Numbered from the stretch's first letter, positions 22,481 to 34,635 are shown. The stretch is DNA of 64,000 nucleotides from Onychomys torridus (GCF_903995425.1 NC_050456.1:82745795-82809794), one strand, 5' to 3'. The notes: a model not told the origin generated them from the sequence alone. Numbers and translations are program-made.

Positions 22481-23540
22481 GATAATTGGCAATTTTCAAA
22501 TTCATAATCCATTTTGTTCCACTCGCCTCCCCCCACTTTGTCCCTTCTGGTAGCTTCTCTGCTGCTCTCTGGTGTAATTCCCGAAAGTGCCAACAGAGGA
22601 AGGGAGAATAAGGACAAACAGATTCTTTCAGTCAAGCCTCCAACTCACCCTTTGGGGAAAGTGAAGTGCCATACTGTGGCCCTCCAGGAAAGCAGTCACA
22701 AGCTGTCACCAAACCGAAAGCATATTTCTCCAAGAAAGGATTTCATCGAATTTGGAGCCAACATGCTGAGTCACGTTGGTAGGATAATAAAGGGTTTTTT
22801 TTTTTTTTAATTTTTGTTTTTGTTTTTGTTTTTAACTTAATTTGGGGTTTTGGTATGAAGCAGGCAAGAGAATCCTGATATCCTGTAAGTCACCGGGCAG
22901 TTCCCACTTGCTGATACAGCAGGCTTTGTCTGTCCCCACTCTCCTCGTTGCACTGACGTGGTCTAGAGAGTGTGAGTTCTGCCTTCTTCCCTATTTCCCA
23001 GAGTCTCAGAATTCATTCATTTCGGCCAGTCTCTCCCCAGCAGCGACCATCCTCAGCTTTCTTTGGAGATGAGATGACTTCTCCTATTTCAGGGAAACTC
23101 AGAACAGTGCCAATGTTTTATGTTCGAGTTTTCAACAGAGCCATGTGGACAATACCAGCTATGAGGCTGACCTGGGAGCCATAAACCATGATCTATTTGC
23201 CTCCACTGAACAGTGGAGGCAGAATCTCTCTTGGAAAATGGTATATTTCTCAGGGATATCCTTATTCTTCCAAACCTTTCCCCTTAAAATCAGGAGAGCA
23301 ATGTCCTTTTTCCTTTAATTGCTTACAAGGCTTTTATCCCACCACTCTGTTATTTCTATGGACATGCTCATCTTATAGCACCAGTTAAACTGCAAGACAC
23401 TGTTTCTCCTCATGTTGCACAAATTTTCCACTTGAACTTTAATGCCATTTTTTCATGCACATTTGTATAAAAGCACAGAAGAAAAACCAAAAGCCAGAAT
23501 GGAGACTGCAACTGTGGTGACCCATCAAAGTAGGCAGCAT
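22481..23540. other. Unique sequence with T-rich tract
   Basis: Contains a poly-T/(TTTTTG)n tract at 22795-22834. Open frames are under 100 codons. No gene supported. Confidence 0.45.
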
Positions 23541-23666
23541 GGGCTTCAGAGATGGCTCCAATAATAGAGTGCTCAACATGCAATCACAGGGCCTCCGTTC
23601 TGTTCTCAGCACCCACAATGAAAGTCCATCCAGAAGCAAGTCTGTAATCCTAGGGCTTGGGGAAGC
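23541..23666 (+). repeat. Composite SINE, left part (split by LTR)
   Basis: Head 'gggcttcagagatggctcc' with 'ctgtaatcctagggcttgggg'. The element resumes at 24003 with 'gaggcaggtacaggagg' after an LTR insertion. Confidence 0.65.
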
Positions 23667-24002
23667 TGTTGACCTTTCGGTCCGCCCCTTGGGGACTCAC
23701 CCCACATCCTGACACAAATCCTCTTTTAAGAAAAACCCTCCCTTCTCTTCCCCCTTCCTCCCTTCCCTGTCATGAGGTGTGCACATCCCTGCTTCCCCTC
23801 TTTCCCTCCCTTTCTCTTTCCTCCTCTCTCCCTCTTTTCCTCTCCACCCCCCTCTAATAAACTCCTTCCACGTGGATGCTGTGCCTGGGCTGTGAGTGAC
23901 TTTCCAATGTGCCACTCTACGGCCTGCCACTGCATCTGCATGGCATGTTTCCCTCACCCATGGGACACCTTGGCCCAGCCAGTCAGGGCCTGTATCATTA
24001 CA
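23667..24002 (+). mobile_element. Solo LTR inserted in a composite SINE
   Basis: 336 bp from TGTTGACC to ...TTACA, with a pyrimidine-rich U3, AATAAA at about 23856-23861 followed by 'ctccttccacgtgg', then a U5-like end. The flanks GAAGC and GAGGC may be a 5-bp duplication with one change. The host SINE reads through in register on both sides, which fixes the borders. Confidence 0.6.
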
Positions 24003-24180
24003 GAGGCAGGTACAGGAGGATGTCTGTGGCTTGTTGGCTTGGCAATCTAGCCAGTCAGTGAGCTCCAGGTTCAGTGAGAGACCCTACCTCGAAAAATAAG
24101 GTGGGGAATAATTAAGGAGGACACCTTATATTAACTTATGGCCTCCCTGCACACACTCCACCCACCCACACATACTTACA
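24003..24180 (+). repeat. Composite SINE, right part
   Basis: 'tagccagtcagtgagctccaggttc', 'gagaccctacctcgaaaaataagg' and the tail 'cacacactccacccacccacac' match the 3' half of the composite SINE at 5752. Confidence 0.7.
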
Positions 24181-25340
24181 ATAAAAAACCAACAACATAA
24201 GTGAAGAAACTAGTGAGCAGTGGACCAACTAGGAGGGCTGAACACACTCTTCCTGCAGATCCTGTTTTATGTTCACCTTTCATTACTTCGCATTTACCAT
24301 CCACTCCAATCCTCAGCTTCAGTGTGAAAATTCCCTTTCATCATGGCTGGGTTTATTTTCCAGAAAGCTGGTAAGCCTAAACTTCCAATGTGGACCTGGG
24401 CTTCTGTGGTATAGTTGGGTTTTCAAGCACTGCTTAGAAAATGTGGAGTTTGCATTTTCCTACTTCCTTGTATATACACTCTACTGTCACCAGCTGGCCT
24501 GAGAGAACACTCAGCCATGCTCTATTTTTGTGTCCACCAACAGTCATTTCGTCTTCCACTCTGCCAATTTGATGTGTAGTATTTTCGTTTTCTCTCTATT
24601 CATTTCCAGTACTCTCATCAGCTTGCAGCATCGACCTCATTAAGCTTTTCCTCGGCTATAGCAGCCATCAGCAGTGAAGTGTCCTTTGTGAGGCCAGGGG
24701 AGAATTGATCTTGTTCTCTTACCACACTGGTCCTGCCAAAGCCTGAGGATTTACTGCAGTGTCACACAGATTGCATGGAAGACACTCTGTGTCCCCATTT
24801 GTCACACAGCTTCCAAGGCTCACCAGGCATGTGGGCTTGTAAACTTATTTCTGAAGATGTTGAAAGGATTATCCTCGCTCATAAAATGAGAAATTTGCTT
24901 AACTGCCTTGGAAGATTTAAGGCTGTCCCCCTTGTTTTTTAAGAAAGGGTTATTTGAATTACAAAGTAGAGTTGTGAGAGAGGGGAGGAGAAGCCCCCAG
25001 GCCTCTTATCCTACCCCCATCACCCCATGCTGCCATCCTCTGCCCTATTTAGGAAGGAATAGGACCTGCTGACTTCGGTCAAAGATACAGAAAGGAAGCT
25101 ATAACTTCCATGCTATTCTATAAGCAGAAACAAAATCATTGGTAAGGGTGTGCTTCATAAGAGCAGATGGAAAGGGACCCAGGCCCTCTAAGGCTGAAAG
25201 CTCACTTTATCTCAGTGCAAGACCCCTGTGCCTGATACCTTGTGAGGCAGGAGACACTACACGCCCCCACCCCCCTTGTTTACAGTCTACACACACAGTC
25301 TTGGTGCTCAGCAACAGCAGAAAACATGTTGTTTTCATGG
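24181..25340. other. Unique sequence, no gene seen
   Basis: No recognisable repeat. Open frames are at most 77 codons. Confidence 0.5.
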
Positions 25341-26480
25341 AAAGAATGTGTTGACATCAGCCCCCTAGCTGTGAATGTAAACACGATGCTGACAGCCAGG
25401 CATGCAGTTGGGTTAGCAGGTAACTCCACTTACGGGGGCAGATGTTTAACCTTGACATGAATAGCAATTAAGCAGAACCTCAGAAACCAAGGCCTCCCCC
25501 GGGAACCAATTAATAATTTGGTGGGGAAGATGTTATATGCAAATTTCCCCCCCAACCCACTTCCGAGTAGCACTTCTAGCCTCCACCCAGTGGACTGAGC
25601 TGGAGAATCATTTGTAACAAAGCCCTGTGGTGCGGGTGTGAACAAATTGTAATTAGGCAAATTAAGTGAGTGTTGCATGTACATCAATTAATTTCTGGTC
25701 ACAATCTACACAGCGATTGCCACCACCTTTGTTGCATGTGGAGGCCTGACAGCAGTGTTTGCCCACGCCTCCTCGCTCCCCGCTCCTTCTGAGCCCTCCC
25801 TTCCTCAGCCCTCACAGAAGCCTCTGCCCCACACTTAATTCTCCTCAGTTACTCATCCTAGTTTATTTACTTCATAACCACTGTGTATCAATACACACAA
25901 ACTCCAAGCAGCCTTCTGATTTTTACAAAGAAAACCTCCTTTAGCCTGCTTCAAATGATGTGTATAAGCGTGTGGACCCCAAGTAGATGGCTCTTTCCCG
26001 GCACAACACTGATCACATCCATTTCCTCTCCCACTGAGGCAAAGAACATAAAATAAGGCCGTGTGAAAGGATGCCAGGCGCAAGTTGGGACTTCCCCACA
26101 GAGCAAATTGTTTGGGGAAGGCACATGATTCAATATAATTGTCCCAAGTGAGGTCCCCCCACTGTGGGTTTATGTGGGACTGAGTCATCCCACTATGAAA
26201 AGCACCATACAGGAAATGCAGTTAAGTAATCAGCTCTCAGGCAAGCATGCAGTAGTTAACCCTCCACACTGTCATTGTGCCCTCCAGAACTGTCTAAATT
26301 TGCACGCTAAAATTTTATGGACAAAAGCAAAATCGTTTCTTAACAGTGTAGGGGCCTCAACAGGAAAAGAATAAATAAATGCAAATTTTAGGTTTCCACT
26401 GTAATTTAGCCCAAATGCCTTTTTCATCCAGGTCCCAGTGTTCAGCCTTCAGTCATTCTGTTATTCCACAGAAGCTCTGA
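25341..26480. other. Repeat-free block rich in homeodomain/POU-type motifs
   Basis: Contains many ATTA/TAAT cores ('agcaattaagc', 'ccaattaataatttgg', 'ttgtaattaggcaaattaag', 'catcaattaatttc') and two ATGCAAAT octamers at 25537-25544 and 26379-26386. No SINE, LTR or microsatellite is seen for more than 1.1 kb. This is the sort of composition seen in developmental enhancers, but function is inferred only. Confidence 0.35.
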
Positions 26481-28830
26481 TGCATTTTTTCACTCTGGCA
26501 AAACTGACCTGTGTGCGGTGGAGGGTTTTCAGGTGAGGTGAAGGGTTTCTAGGTGACACAGCAGCAGGAAGCTGATGGGCTGTAGTGGGACGGTTAGTGC
26601 TGACCCCCAGTGTCATTCTGGCCAGTCAGCATACAGGGCAGCAGGAAGGTCCCAGTCCCAAAGGATGTTGCTGGGGGTGGGGACAGTGCCTTGTGGGAGC
26701 CAGTTAGAGCCTGTCAGCACTGGAAGCTCTGCCCTCCCTTGCCTCTTCTGTCCTCAGTGGATTGAAGCAAAAGCGCTCAAGGACAAAGATCCAAAAGATC
26801 CAAAGAGAAGAATGTAGTGTCCTTTCCCAACCAGGGCCCCAGATTCAGCAAAACGCTCAGGTTCAGCTTCAGGATTTTTTGTTGTTCTTTTTTTAATGGC
26901 TAAGCACTTTACATAGTCACTCTTTGTGCAGATGTAAGGTATACACTATGTGACTGGCTGACTGCATGAACACAGTCCTTCTGTTGTGTCCTTATGGCCT
27001 TGACTCCTGGAACTCCTTCTGGAATACCCAAACAGAGAGATTCCTTAATGGAAAACAGCAATATTTGCAAATAACTCATGCACATCCTTTCATATACTCC
27101 AGGTTACTAATAATACCAAATATAATACAAATGCATTGAGTGTAGTCATATTGAATTATTTAGAAAATAATGACATGAAAAGCTCACACATGTTCAATTC
27201 AGACAGTTTATCCACAAACATTTTCAGTATGCAGTGATTTTAATCTGTAGATGGGGACCCCAAGGGCACAGAGGATGGCCTGACATATTCACGCTGCAGT
27301 CTTTCCCTTCCATGCCCTGCTGGGAATGAAAGTGCACACCTAACAATGTAAGCAGAGGCAGAGGGAAATGACCTGGGACTGCAACTCAGTTGTATTGTTC
27401 TCCAAGACTGATTCTTTGTGCCCCCTCTTTCTTGAGGCTATGCTCTGTTGCCTTTGGGGGTGTGCTGTTTTCTGGTTCCCTGTGGCAGATCTCAGAAGCA
27501 CTCTGGGTTCCTGAGTTTCTCCATCATGCCTTCTTCCTCACCTACAAACATTTCCAGTAAACTATGGCTTAAATGTTCCCCATTTTGTCTTCATATCAAG
27601 ACTTCCATTCTCAGTCCCTTAAAGAGGCTGATCTGGGTTAGATGCTTGACTACAAAGAGATATCATGTGCACCTATGGCATGGCCATTCAGGGTTGCAGG
27701 TTCTGCCTGTCTGTGTTTAAAAACTTCTGTCTGACCCACCAGGTTTAGAGGGCTTATGAGCTGTGACTTCACCTAGACTCAAACCAGCTTGTCACAGAAT
27801 CATCAGATCCAGTCACCTCTCCAAAAGAGCAAAGTGCCAGCATTTTTCTTTGGCACTGTGTTTAGTGGGCAGCTGGTCATAACATCAGTAAGTATCCAAT
27901 TTCACCAAGGCAGTCATGCATTCCCACATCACTCACTAAAGCCAGAAGTAGAGTAGGAGAGCAGTTTGTCACAGTATGTACACGTGTGCATGTGTTCTAG
28001 AGTGTATATACATTCACACACAGCTACCCTGGGAAACTAACTCCCCTCTCTCAGTTTGGAAGTCATATTGCAATATGGAGGAAATGCAGCCAGGCCATAT
28101 CAAGGCTTTTAAAAGCACTTGCTCAGTTTTCATCTTAGAAGTGACAGACTGCTGTGACTAAATCTCTATGAACTCATGTTCTGTTGCCAGCATTGCTTTT
28201 GTTAATGCTTCTGTGAGCAACTCACACTCAGGTGATGTCTGCACCATGAACCTTGAACATCAGAGGCACTCGTCATCTTGGGTTGTTGTCAGTAACATTT
28301 GGGGTTGCCATGGTAGATGATATTGATCAGTTTGGGTATTAACATTGTAAGGGGGGGTGGGTCTTGACCTAGAAGGAGAAGTTCATATATAAAATGGTAA
28401 TTAAAATCTACTGGAAGCTTGGGACTAAAACTGTAAGTCAACATGCATTATATGGAACAAGGGAGAGTGTGAATGAACTCAATGTGGGGGCTATTAACAT
28501 ACCTGAAGAAATAGGCAGTTACTTATAAAAGGAAGGCTAACAAGGAAGCCATGTCCATGAATAGGCCAGGAGAAAGTGGCTGACAGGGTCCATTGGGACA
28601 TTGCCCAGGAAGGAACCCTTAGGGAGGAGTTTATCTAATGAGGGGCTGGAAACAGTAGGCTGACAAAGCAGATGTCTGTGAATGCTCACAGCTTTTAATT
28701 TTTTGCCCCTGAGCCACTCACTGACAACACTCACTGACAAGCTGGCCTCCTAGGTAGCCTTTAACAGGGAGAAATTGTTTATGCTACCTCCACCCATGCT
28801 CTTTGAAAGTAGCGTTTTTTCAGGACTTTT
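26481..28830. other. Unique sequence, no gene seen
   Basis: About 2.3 kb without recognised repeats. Open frames are at most 90 codons and carry no domain. Confidence 0.5.
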
Positions 28831-28860
28831 TCTTCCTTCCTTCCTTCCTTCCTTTCTTCC

Positions 28861-28910
<50 letters not shown>

Positions 28911-28919
28911 TCTCTTTTC
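28831..28919. repeat. (CCTT)n(CT)n microsatellite
   Basis: A CCTT-type run passes into about 23 CT units. A pure polypyrimidine tract able to form triplex DNA. Confidence 0.96.
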
Positions 28920-29094
28920 TTGTATTCCAATGCTCTGCATTGATCTCTTTTGAATTTTCCCACATGAGTCTGTCTCCTTAAGGGCTATTGACTCTGGGAC
29001 TTTGGGGCTCAGAGTCTTCTTTCACAGATGATGGTCAAGGTCTATCTAGGGCAGAGATCTCTATTTGTTTCCTAAAAATCTCTCTTCCTATCTC

Positions 29095-29225
29095 CCCTCT
29101 CCGTCTCCCCCCACCTTCTCAGCACATGCACAGTATCCCACAGTGACCTCTAATTCTCTGTGTTGGTGAGAATGACCTTGAACTTCTGATCTTCCTGTCT
29201 CCATCTCTTGGCTACAGGGGTACCA
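29095..29225 (-). repeat. Old B1/B4-like fragment, antisense
   Basis: 'ctgtgttggtgagaatgaccttgaacttctgatcttcctgtctcc...ggctacagggg' resembles the antisense B1-like arm. Strongly diverged. Confidence 0.4.
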
Positions 29226-29411
29226 GAATGGAAGACATCAAAGTTGTAGACTTCAGAAAGATGTTAATAACATAGGCATATATCATTTCTAAATTATTTA
29301 TAGACAAGAAAGGGATGAATCACTCAAAAAAGTAAATATTAAACACTTCCTCAGATAATTAGCTTGAATGATTTCATATTTAAAGTGCCATAGCTTTTAA
29401 AAATATGTTGA

Positions 29412-29588
29412 GGGGCTGGAGAGATGGCTCAGCAGTTAAGAGCACTCAACTCATCTTCCAGAAGTCCTGAGTGCAGTTCCCATCAAACACATGGTGGCTC
29501 ACAACCATCTGTGATGGGATCTGATTCCTTCTTCTGGTGTGCATGAAGACAGAGTGCTCAGATACATAAAATACATGAACAAACAAAT
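29412..29588 (+). repeat. B2 SINE
   Basis: Head 'ggggctggagagatggctcagcagttaagagcac', body 'catggtggctcacaaccatctgtg', tail 'taaaatacatgaacaaacaaat'. Full-length. Confidence 0.93.
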
Positions 29589-29971
29589 ATTTGCATAATA
29601 ATAATGATGATAATGTTGAAGCTGCTAAAACAGAGGCCTATTTGTTCACCTGTTGATTTCTTAGAAAGCGCATTGAAATGGGGTGGACACCATGCCAGGC
29701 ATCCTGCTGACCTCTGGAGACATGAGTGAATTTGGAATAGCACAGAGGGTCCCAGAAAAGTGGGAGATACTTGTTTCTATCAGTAAAGTATCAAGGTAAA
29801 GCTTGGATGGTGGAATATGGGGTCTTACGGTCCTTTCTCAAAAGTGGCATGCTCCAGAGTAGCCATCTTTTCTCTCTTCCCATGCCTGATATTTTCTAGT
29901 CCATGTCTATGAGATTCTAGAGAGAAAAGACTTTCATAAAAATGTATCTGTGTCAATAAACCTGAAAAATT

Positions 29972-30030
29972 GCTTCTCTCTCTTTCTCTCTCTCTTTCTC
30001 ACCCCCCCCCCTTTCTTTCTCTCTTTCCAG
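29972..30030. repeat. (CT)n / C-run microsatellite
   Basis: Interrupted CT units around a C9-10 run, adjoining the tail end of the antisense B4. Confidence 0.9.
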
Positions 30031-30238
30031 GGTCTCATTTTTCCCAGGCACTGGCCTTAAAACTCAATATATAGCTAAGGATTGCTTTAAACTTCTGACC
30101 TTTTTGCCTCCACCTCCCTAGTACTGGGGTTACAGAAGTACACCACCATGTTCAGTTTGTGTGGTTCTGGGAGTCAAACCCAGGGCCTCATGCATGCTAG
30201 GCAAGCACGCTACCAACTGAGCTACATCCCATGACCCT
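30031..30238 (-). repeat. B4 SINE, antisense
   Basis: B1-like arm on the left ('tagtactggggttacagaagtacaccaccatg') and ID-like arm on the right ('atgcatgctaggcaagcacgctaccaactgagctacatccc'). Confidence 0.85.
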
Positions 30239-30403
30239 GTCTTTTAAACTACATAGTATATCCCATTGTTGCACAAAAAATTAAGCAATGTGTGTGGGGG
30301 AGGGTATTTGAGATATAACTGTGTGCCAAGCACATATTCAGTCTTTAGGGAAGAGAGGTGGGTGGCGGGGAGGAAGAGGAAAATAAAAAGAAGAGAAGAA
30401 TAA

Positions 30404-30510
30404 GCCAGGCATGTTGACCCATACCCATAATCCAGCACATGGGAGGCAGAAGCAAAAAGATTAGGTATTCAAAGCTAGCCTGGGCTATATGAGTCTCTGC
30501 CTCAAATACA
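30404..30510 (+). repeat. Old B1 SINE
   Basis: 'gccaggcatgttgacccatacccataatcc', 'aggcagaagc', 'agcctgggctatatgagtctctgcctc'. Diverged and lacking the usual 'agagaaaccctgtc' end. Confidence 0.72.
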
Positions 30511-30594
30511 CCCCCAAATAAGAATGACTTGTACATCATGTAGTTTAGCTTTATCAAATATATAATGTTTTGTTACTTTTAAAAATAAAATCTG

Positions 30595-30722
30595 AGGCCT
30601 GGAGACATGCCTTAGCAGCTAGGCACACATCCTGCTCTTGCAGAGGGCCCAAGTTCAGTTTTTAGTACCCATGTTGAGTGGATCACAACCACCCAGGATC
30701 TCACTACTTTTTCTGCCCTCTG
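30595..30722 (+). repeat. B3 SINE, 3'-truncated
   Basis: 'ggcctggagacatgccttagcagctaggc', 'ttgcagagggcccaagttcag', 'ggatcacaaccacccagg'. It lacks the standard tail. Confidence 0.7.
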
Positions 30723-30769
30723 TTTGCTTTGCTTTTGTTACCAAGGAAGCTTTTTGCTTCATTTGTATA

Positions 30770-31133
30770 TGCTGTGGGATAATGCTTTTGTACACTGGTT
30801 TAATAAAATGCTGATTGGCCAGTAGCCAGGTAGGAAGTATAGGTGGGATAAGCAGATAAGATAATTCTGGGAAGAGGAAGGCTGGGTGAAGAGATGCCAG
30901 CCCACCAACCAGGGAGCAGCATGTAATGACACACACATAAAGCCACAGAACACATGGCAACATATAGATGAACAGAAATGGGCTGAGTTTAAGTGTAAGT
31001 GCTAGTCAGTGGTAGGCCTGAGCTAATGGCTGAGCAGTTTTAATTCATATAAGCCTCTGTGTGTTTACTTGGGTCTGAACAGCTATGGGACCACAGGGCC
31101 ACTGGTGGGAATGCAGAAAAACTTTCAGCTACA
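30770..31133 (+). mobile_element. Solo LTR (ERV2-like) with TGTATA duplication
   Basis: 364 bp from TGCTGTGG to ...CAGCTACA, flanked by exact 6-bp TGTATA (30764-30769 and 31134-31139). An AATAAA lies early at about 30802, and 'gctgattggccagtagccagg' is a CCAAT-box-like motif on the minus strand. Partial copies of the family are at 45740-46016 and 50766-50973. Confidence 0.88.
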
Positions 31134-31433
31134 TGTATAGATAAGCTTAAATATTGAACCAAGTCTGGTTTGTATATAATCTTTTATACTGAATACATAG
31201 TATAATTTCGTGTGCTAATAAAATATAAATTCACACATGGTATTTGGAATGCCTCAGAGAAAGACAGTATCTGGTTTAAATGTGAAAATATCCATGACCT
31301 TAACACTAGAAAACACAGATGGGCTGGTGTGTCTGAAGGATAAAATAGTTCCTAGCCATTAAAAATGTGATTTTCCACAGTTTGATCTAAGGAAATGCTG
31401 CTGGTGGAATGTGAACTAAGAGGAGGACACAGA

Positions 31434-31545
31434 GCCAGGTGTGGCTGCACAGGTCTGTCATCCCAGCACTCAGGATGCTGAGGAGTGAAGATCAAGGGTT
31501 TCAGACCAGTCTAGGTTTTGCAGAGACCCTGTCTCTACAAGCAAG
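31434..31545 (+). repeat. Old B1 SINE
   Basis: 'gccaggtgtggctgcacaggtctgtcatcccagcactcagg' to 'gagaccctgtctctac'. Diverged. Confidence 0.8.
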
Positions 31546-32520
31546 ACAGAGCAAAGAAGAAAAGGCAGGTCACAGGGTCTACTTGCAGTGAGATCTGAAC
31601 TTGGCACACAGGAGACAAAGCCAGGTTGCTAGAGGACTCTGGCAGACTAAAATGTACACACCCTCAGCAGACATTGTTGTCCAGTGTTGCCCATTAATTC
31701 GCCTTTCTTTTCAGTTCCAGACTACTGGAACGAGCACATACCATTTACTTCTCACCTGCCCTGTCTCCTTATTACCTATTTATAAATAATCTACTAGGTG
31801 CCAGGCAATATGTCGGGCTCTAAAGACTGACAGGTTTAAATAACAGAACCTACTGAGGAAGTATTTTTCACAAGCCTTAAACTTTCTGAAGTGTAGCCAT
31901 AAACAAACTCAGGCTTTCTTTTCCAAATAAATAGGACTGGTAGGACTGGCTCCTCCTCTTCCTCCTTTGATCTTATCTGTTTTGTATTTTCAAGTGAAAA
32001 TAATTGTCTTTGATATGAACTGTGGATGCATTTGGATAAACATTCTTAACACAGAAATGGACTAAATCGCAGTTGATGCCTGACCTGACACGGGTGCTAA
32101 GAAAAGCAGTTCATTTTGGACTCTCCAGTTCATCACTGCGATGGCTCCCATGCAAAACACCTCAGATTAGGGGCTCTGCTACACTGACACACACCCTGCT
32201 CTAGCTCCCTGATCCTGAATGTGGAGTCTCCAGAGCAGCGGAAATGACCTTGTGCATGCTAAGGTCCTGTTGATGGAGATCTGGCCAGCCTTCCTTTTCT
32301 CTTTTCTCTTGATCTTTCCATGACGACGGAGGGATAGACCCTCCAGCTCTCCAAAGAATCCCTCAGGAGGCCCCTAAAGGTCTCTGCTGGTGGGTGAAAA
32401 CAAATGGTACCCACCTGTGATCTGTGCCTTGGTATCCAGAATGTTTTTTCTTTCCTGCTGTTCTTGGGTTTTGCTTTACCTTTCACTTATTTATTTTTGT
32501 TCCTTTTTTTCTTTCTTTCT

Positions 32521-32551
<31 letters not shown>

Positions 32552-33539
32552 TGTCTTAAAGCCTGTTTTCAAACCAGCTGAATTGAGCTCAGGAAAAATA
32601 AAGAAGAAAGAAAGCAAAAAAAAAAAAAAAAAGGAAAAAAAAGCAAAGCATGCGGAAATCAGGGAGAAGGCAAACCTCGAGACTCTAGCTCTGACCTCAG
32701 CTGACTCAAATAAGGTGTTCATTACTGAACAATTAGAGCCACCTACACAGGACAGAGTGAATTTCCAGTCAACAGGTAGTAATAGCCAAACCCCTACCAC
32801 AGCCAAGAAACATTAGAGTGGATTATCCATGAAGAGAGGATTAGAAAAAGAGAGACCCAGAATCCAGCAAAGGAGACCCCAGCGGGCCAGCTGGCTAATG
32901 TTTGGGATAATAACTCCAAACGTATTAAAATAAATTGTAAGAAAGAAAGGGCTGAAGGCAAGAAAAGCGAGCTTCACACGATACTGTATATTGTGGATAA
33001 AATCATGCACATTTGCAATAATCACTTCCCCGGAGGCAGGCAGTAAAGGCACCACCAGCAGAGACTGCTAGAATTTAAAGCTGCAAGCACACCATGTGCT
33101 AGTCAGCTGGTAGGAGCTGGGCGTGGGGGGTGGTTCATAATAGAAGCCTGCCTCAGGGAAACTTCCCCTGGTCCCATTTTTCTATGGCCTGAAAATGGAG
33201 CTACAAACAATAGGAAGAATACAGGAGTGGACTGTCTTCCACCATCTCAGACTTGGCCTAGCTCACAGACGCCAGTTCTCTGATGGAGTCAGAGAAACAT
33301 GATATTTCTGTTTTCTCTTTTATCAAGTTCATGAGGGTCTCAAGTACAAAACAGTCACTCTTTCCCCTTCAGCCTTTGTCCACCAGAAAGACTAGAACTC
33401 AGAAGCTAGCAAGAGCCCTAAGGGAGCCATGTTTCATATCCAGTCCCGTGTCTGGAATTTTCTTGCTAAGGTTTTCTTGCTTCTCTGAAGCAGCATTCTC
33501 ATTTTCAAGAAATCTCTAAGTGCTGCTTATTAAAGTGCT
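31546..33539. other. Unique sequence with opposed T and A tracts
   Basis: No SINE or LTR seen. A T-rich run (32504-32544) and an A-rich run (32616-32642) face each other. 32643-33060 is repeat-free and compositionally like conserved non-coding DNA. No gene supported. Confidence 0.45.
32504..32642. repeat. Inverted poly-T / poly-A tracts
   Basis: A T-run of more than 20 with CTTT units, a spacer of about 70 bp, then an A17 run and a second A8 run after GG. The arms are complementary. Confidence 0.9.
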
Positions 33540-33898
33540 GCCTGCCAGAGCCTGGCTCTGAAGTGTCCCTCCAAAGACCCTGTGGAAGGCTGATTCTCAG
33601 CTCAGTGCTGCTGGGAGGTGGGAGAAGCTTTGAAGTGGGACCCCATAGGAATTCTTCTGGTCACTGGGGCCCTTGAAATTGATAATGAGACCCAATTCCT
33701 TCTGCTACCCCTTTGCTTGTTGCCTATGGGGTGAACTGGCTTCCCCTGCCTCAGATTCCTGACAAACATGCTACCTCGCCAGAGCAAGAGGGCCAACCCA
33801 ACCAGGAGTGGAAACCTCCAAAAATGAGCAAAACAAACCTTTTCTCTTCATAAATTGTCTTGTGTAAATGTCACAGTAATGAAAAGCTGACTAATGTG
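33540..33898 (+). mobile_element. Ancient LTR-type repeat (ERVL/MaLR class), diverged
   Basis: 'gggaggtgggagaagctttg' near the start and '...aacaaaccttttctcttcataaattg...gtcacagtaatgaaaagctgactaat' at the end match the characteristic end of old mammalian ERVL-related LTRs. Boundaries approximate. Confidence 0.55.
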
Positions 33899-34379
33899 CA
33901 CCCTGAGAGTCTTTCCATTCTTAGCATTGGTCAGTGATACATAAGGAATAGCATATGTTTGGCAGACATCACTGGGACCAGTTTCCTGTAGTTATAGCCT
34001 CTTAGATGTTTTTTTTTGAGAAGCCTGAAATCCCTTTATCTTTAAATGGTGAGTAGTTGATGATGTCTTTAAGGAAGAGTTTTTTTTTTTTTTTTTCTCA
34101 CCTGACTTAAGAGTGTGCAACCATACTTTACTTGCAATTCCATGCCCTCTATCTGTTCATTAAGAATCCTAATAGGATGAAACGGGCACAAAGATGGACA
34201 AGACACAATTTGTGACCTCTGAAATTTGAGTTTATTGGGGACACAGACATGCAACAATTATGAAAACAGTAGTTTGACCAAAGAATGAAGACTTCTCTTT
34301 TTCATGTGTAGATGTGTGGTCTGTGTGAGTATATGTTTGCATGCCTATGGGCCCATGATATATGTAGGTTTATAAGCAC

Positions 34380-34635
34380 ATGTGTATGTACATGTGTGGA
34401 GGCCTGAAGTTGACACTGAGTGTCTTTCTGGATTGTGTCTCACTTTATTTCTTGAGGCAGGATCTCTCACTGAACCCAGCGCTTACCAGTTCCCGTTTGT
34501 CGAGCTGGATAGGGAACTCCCTCTCTGTTTCCCAAGTACTGGGCTGGCTTTTATGAGGATTCTGGGTGTCCAAAGTCCAGTCCTTACACTTGTAAGGTAA
34601 GCACTTTATCCACTGAGCCATTTCCCTAGCCCCAG
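34380..34635 (-). repeat. Composite SINE, antisense
   Basis: Minus-strand counterpart of the 5752 element: right end 'aagcactttatccactgagccatttccctagcccc', middle 'gaggcaggatctctcactgaacccagcgc', left TG-rich tail. Confidence 0.72.

Noticed and set aside
28831..28919. Polypyrimidine tract as a splice or triplex regulatory signal
   Set aside because: Best explained as a CCTT/CT microsatellite; no exon-like sequence follows.
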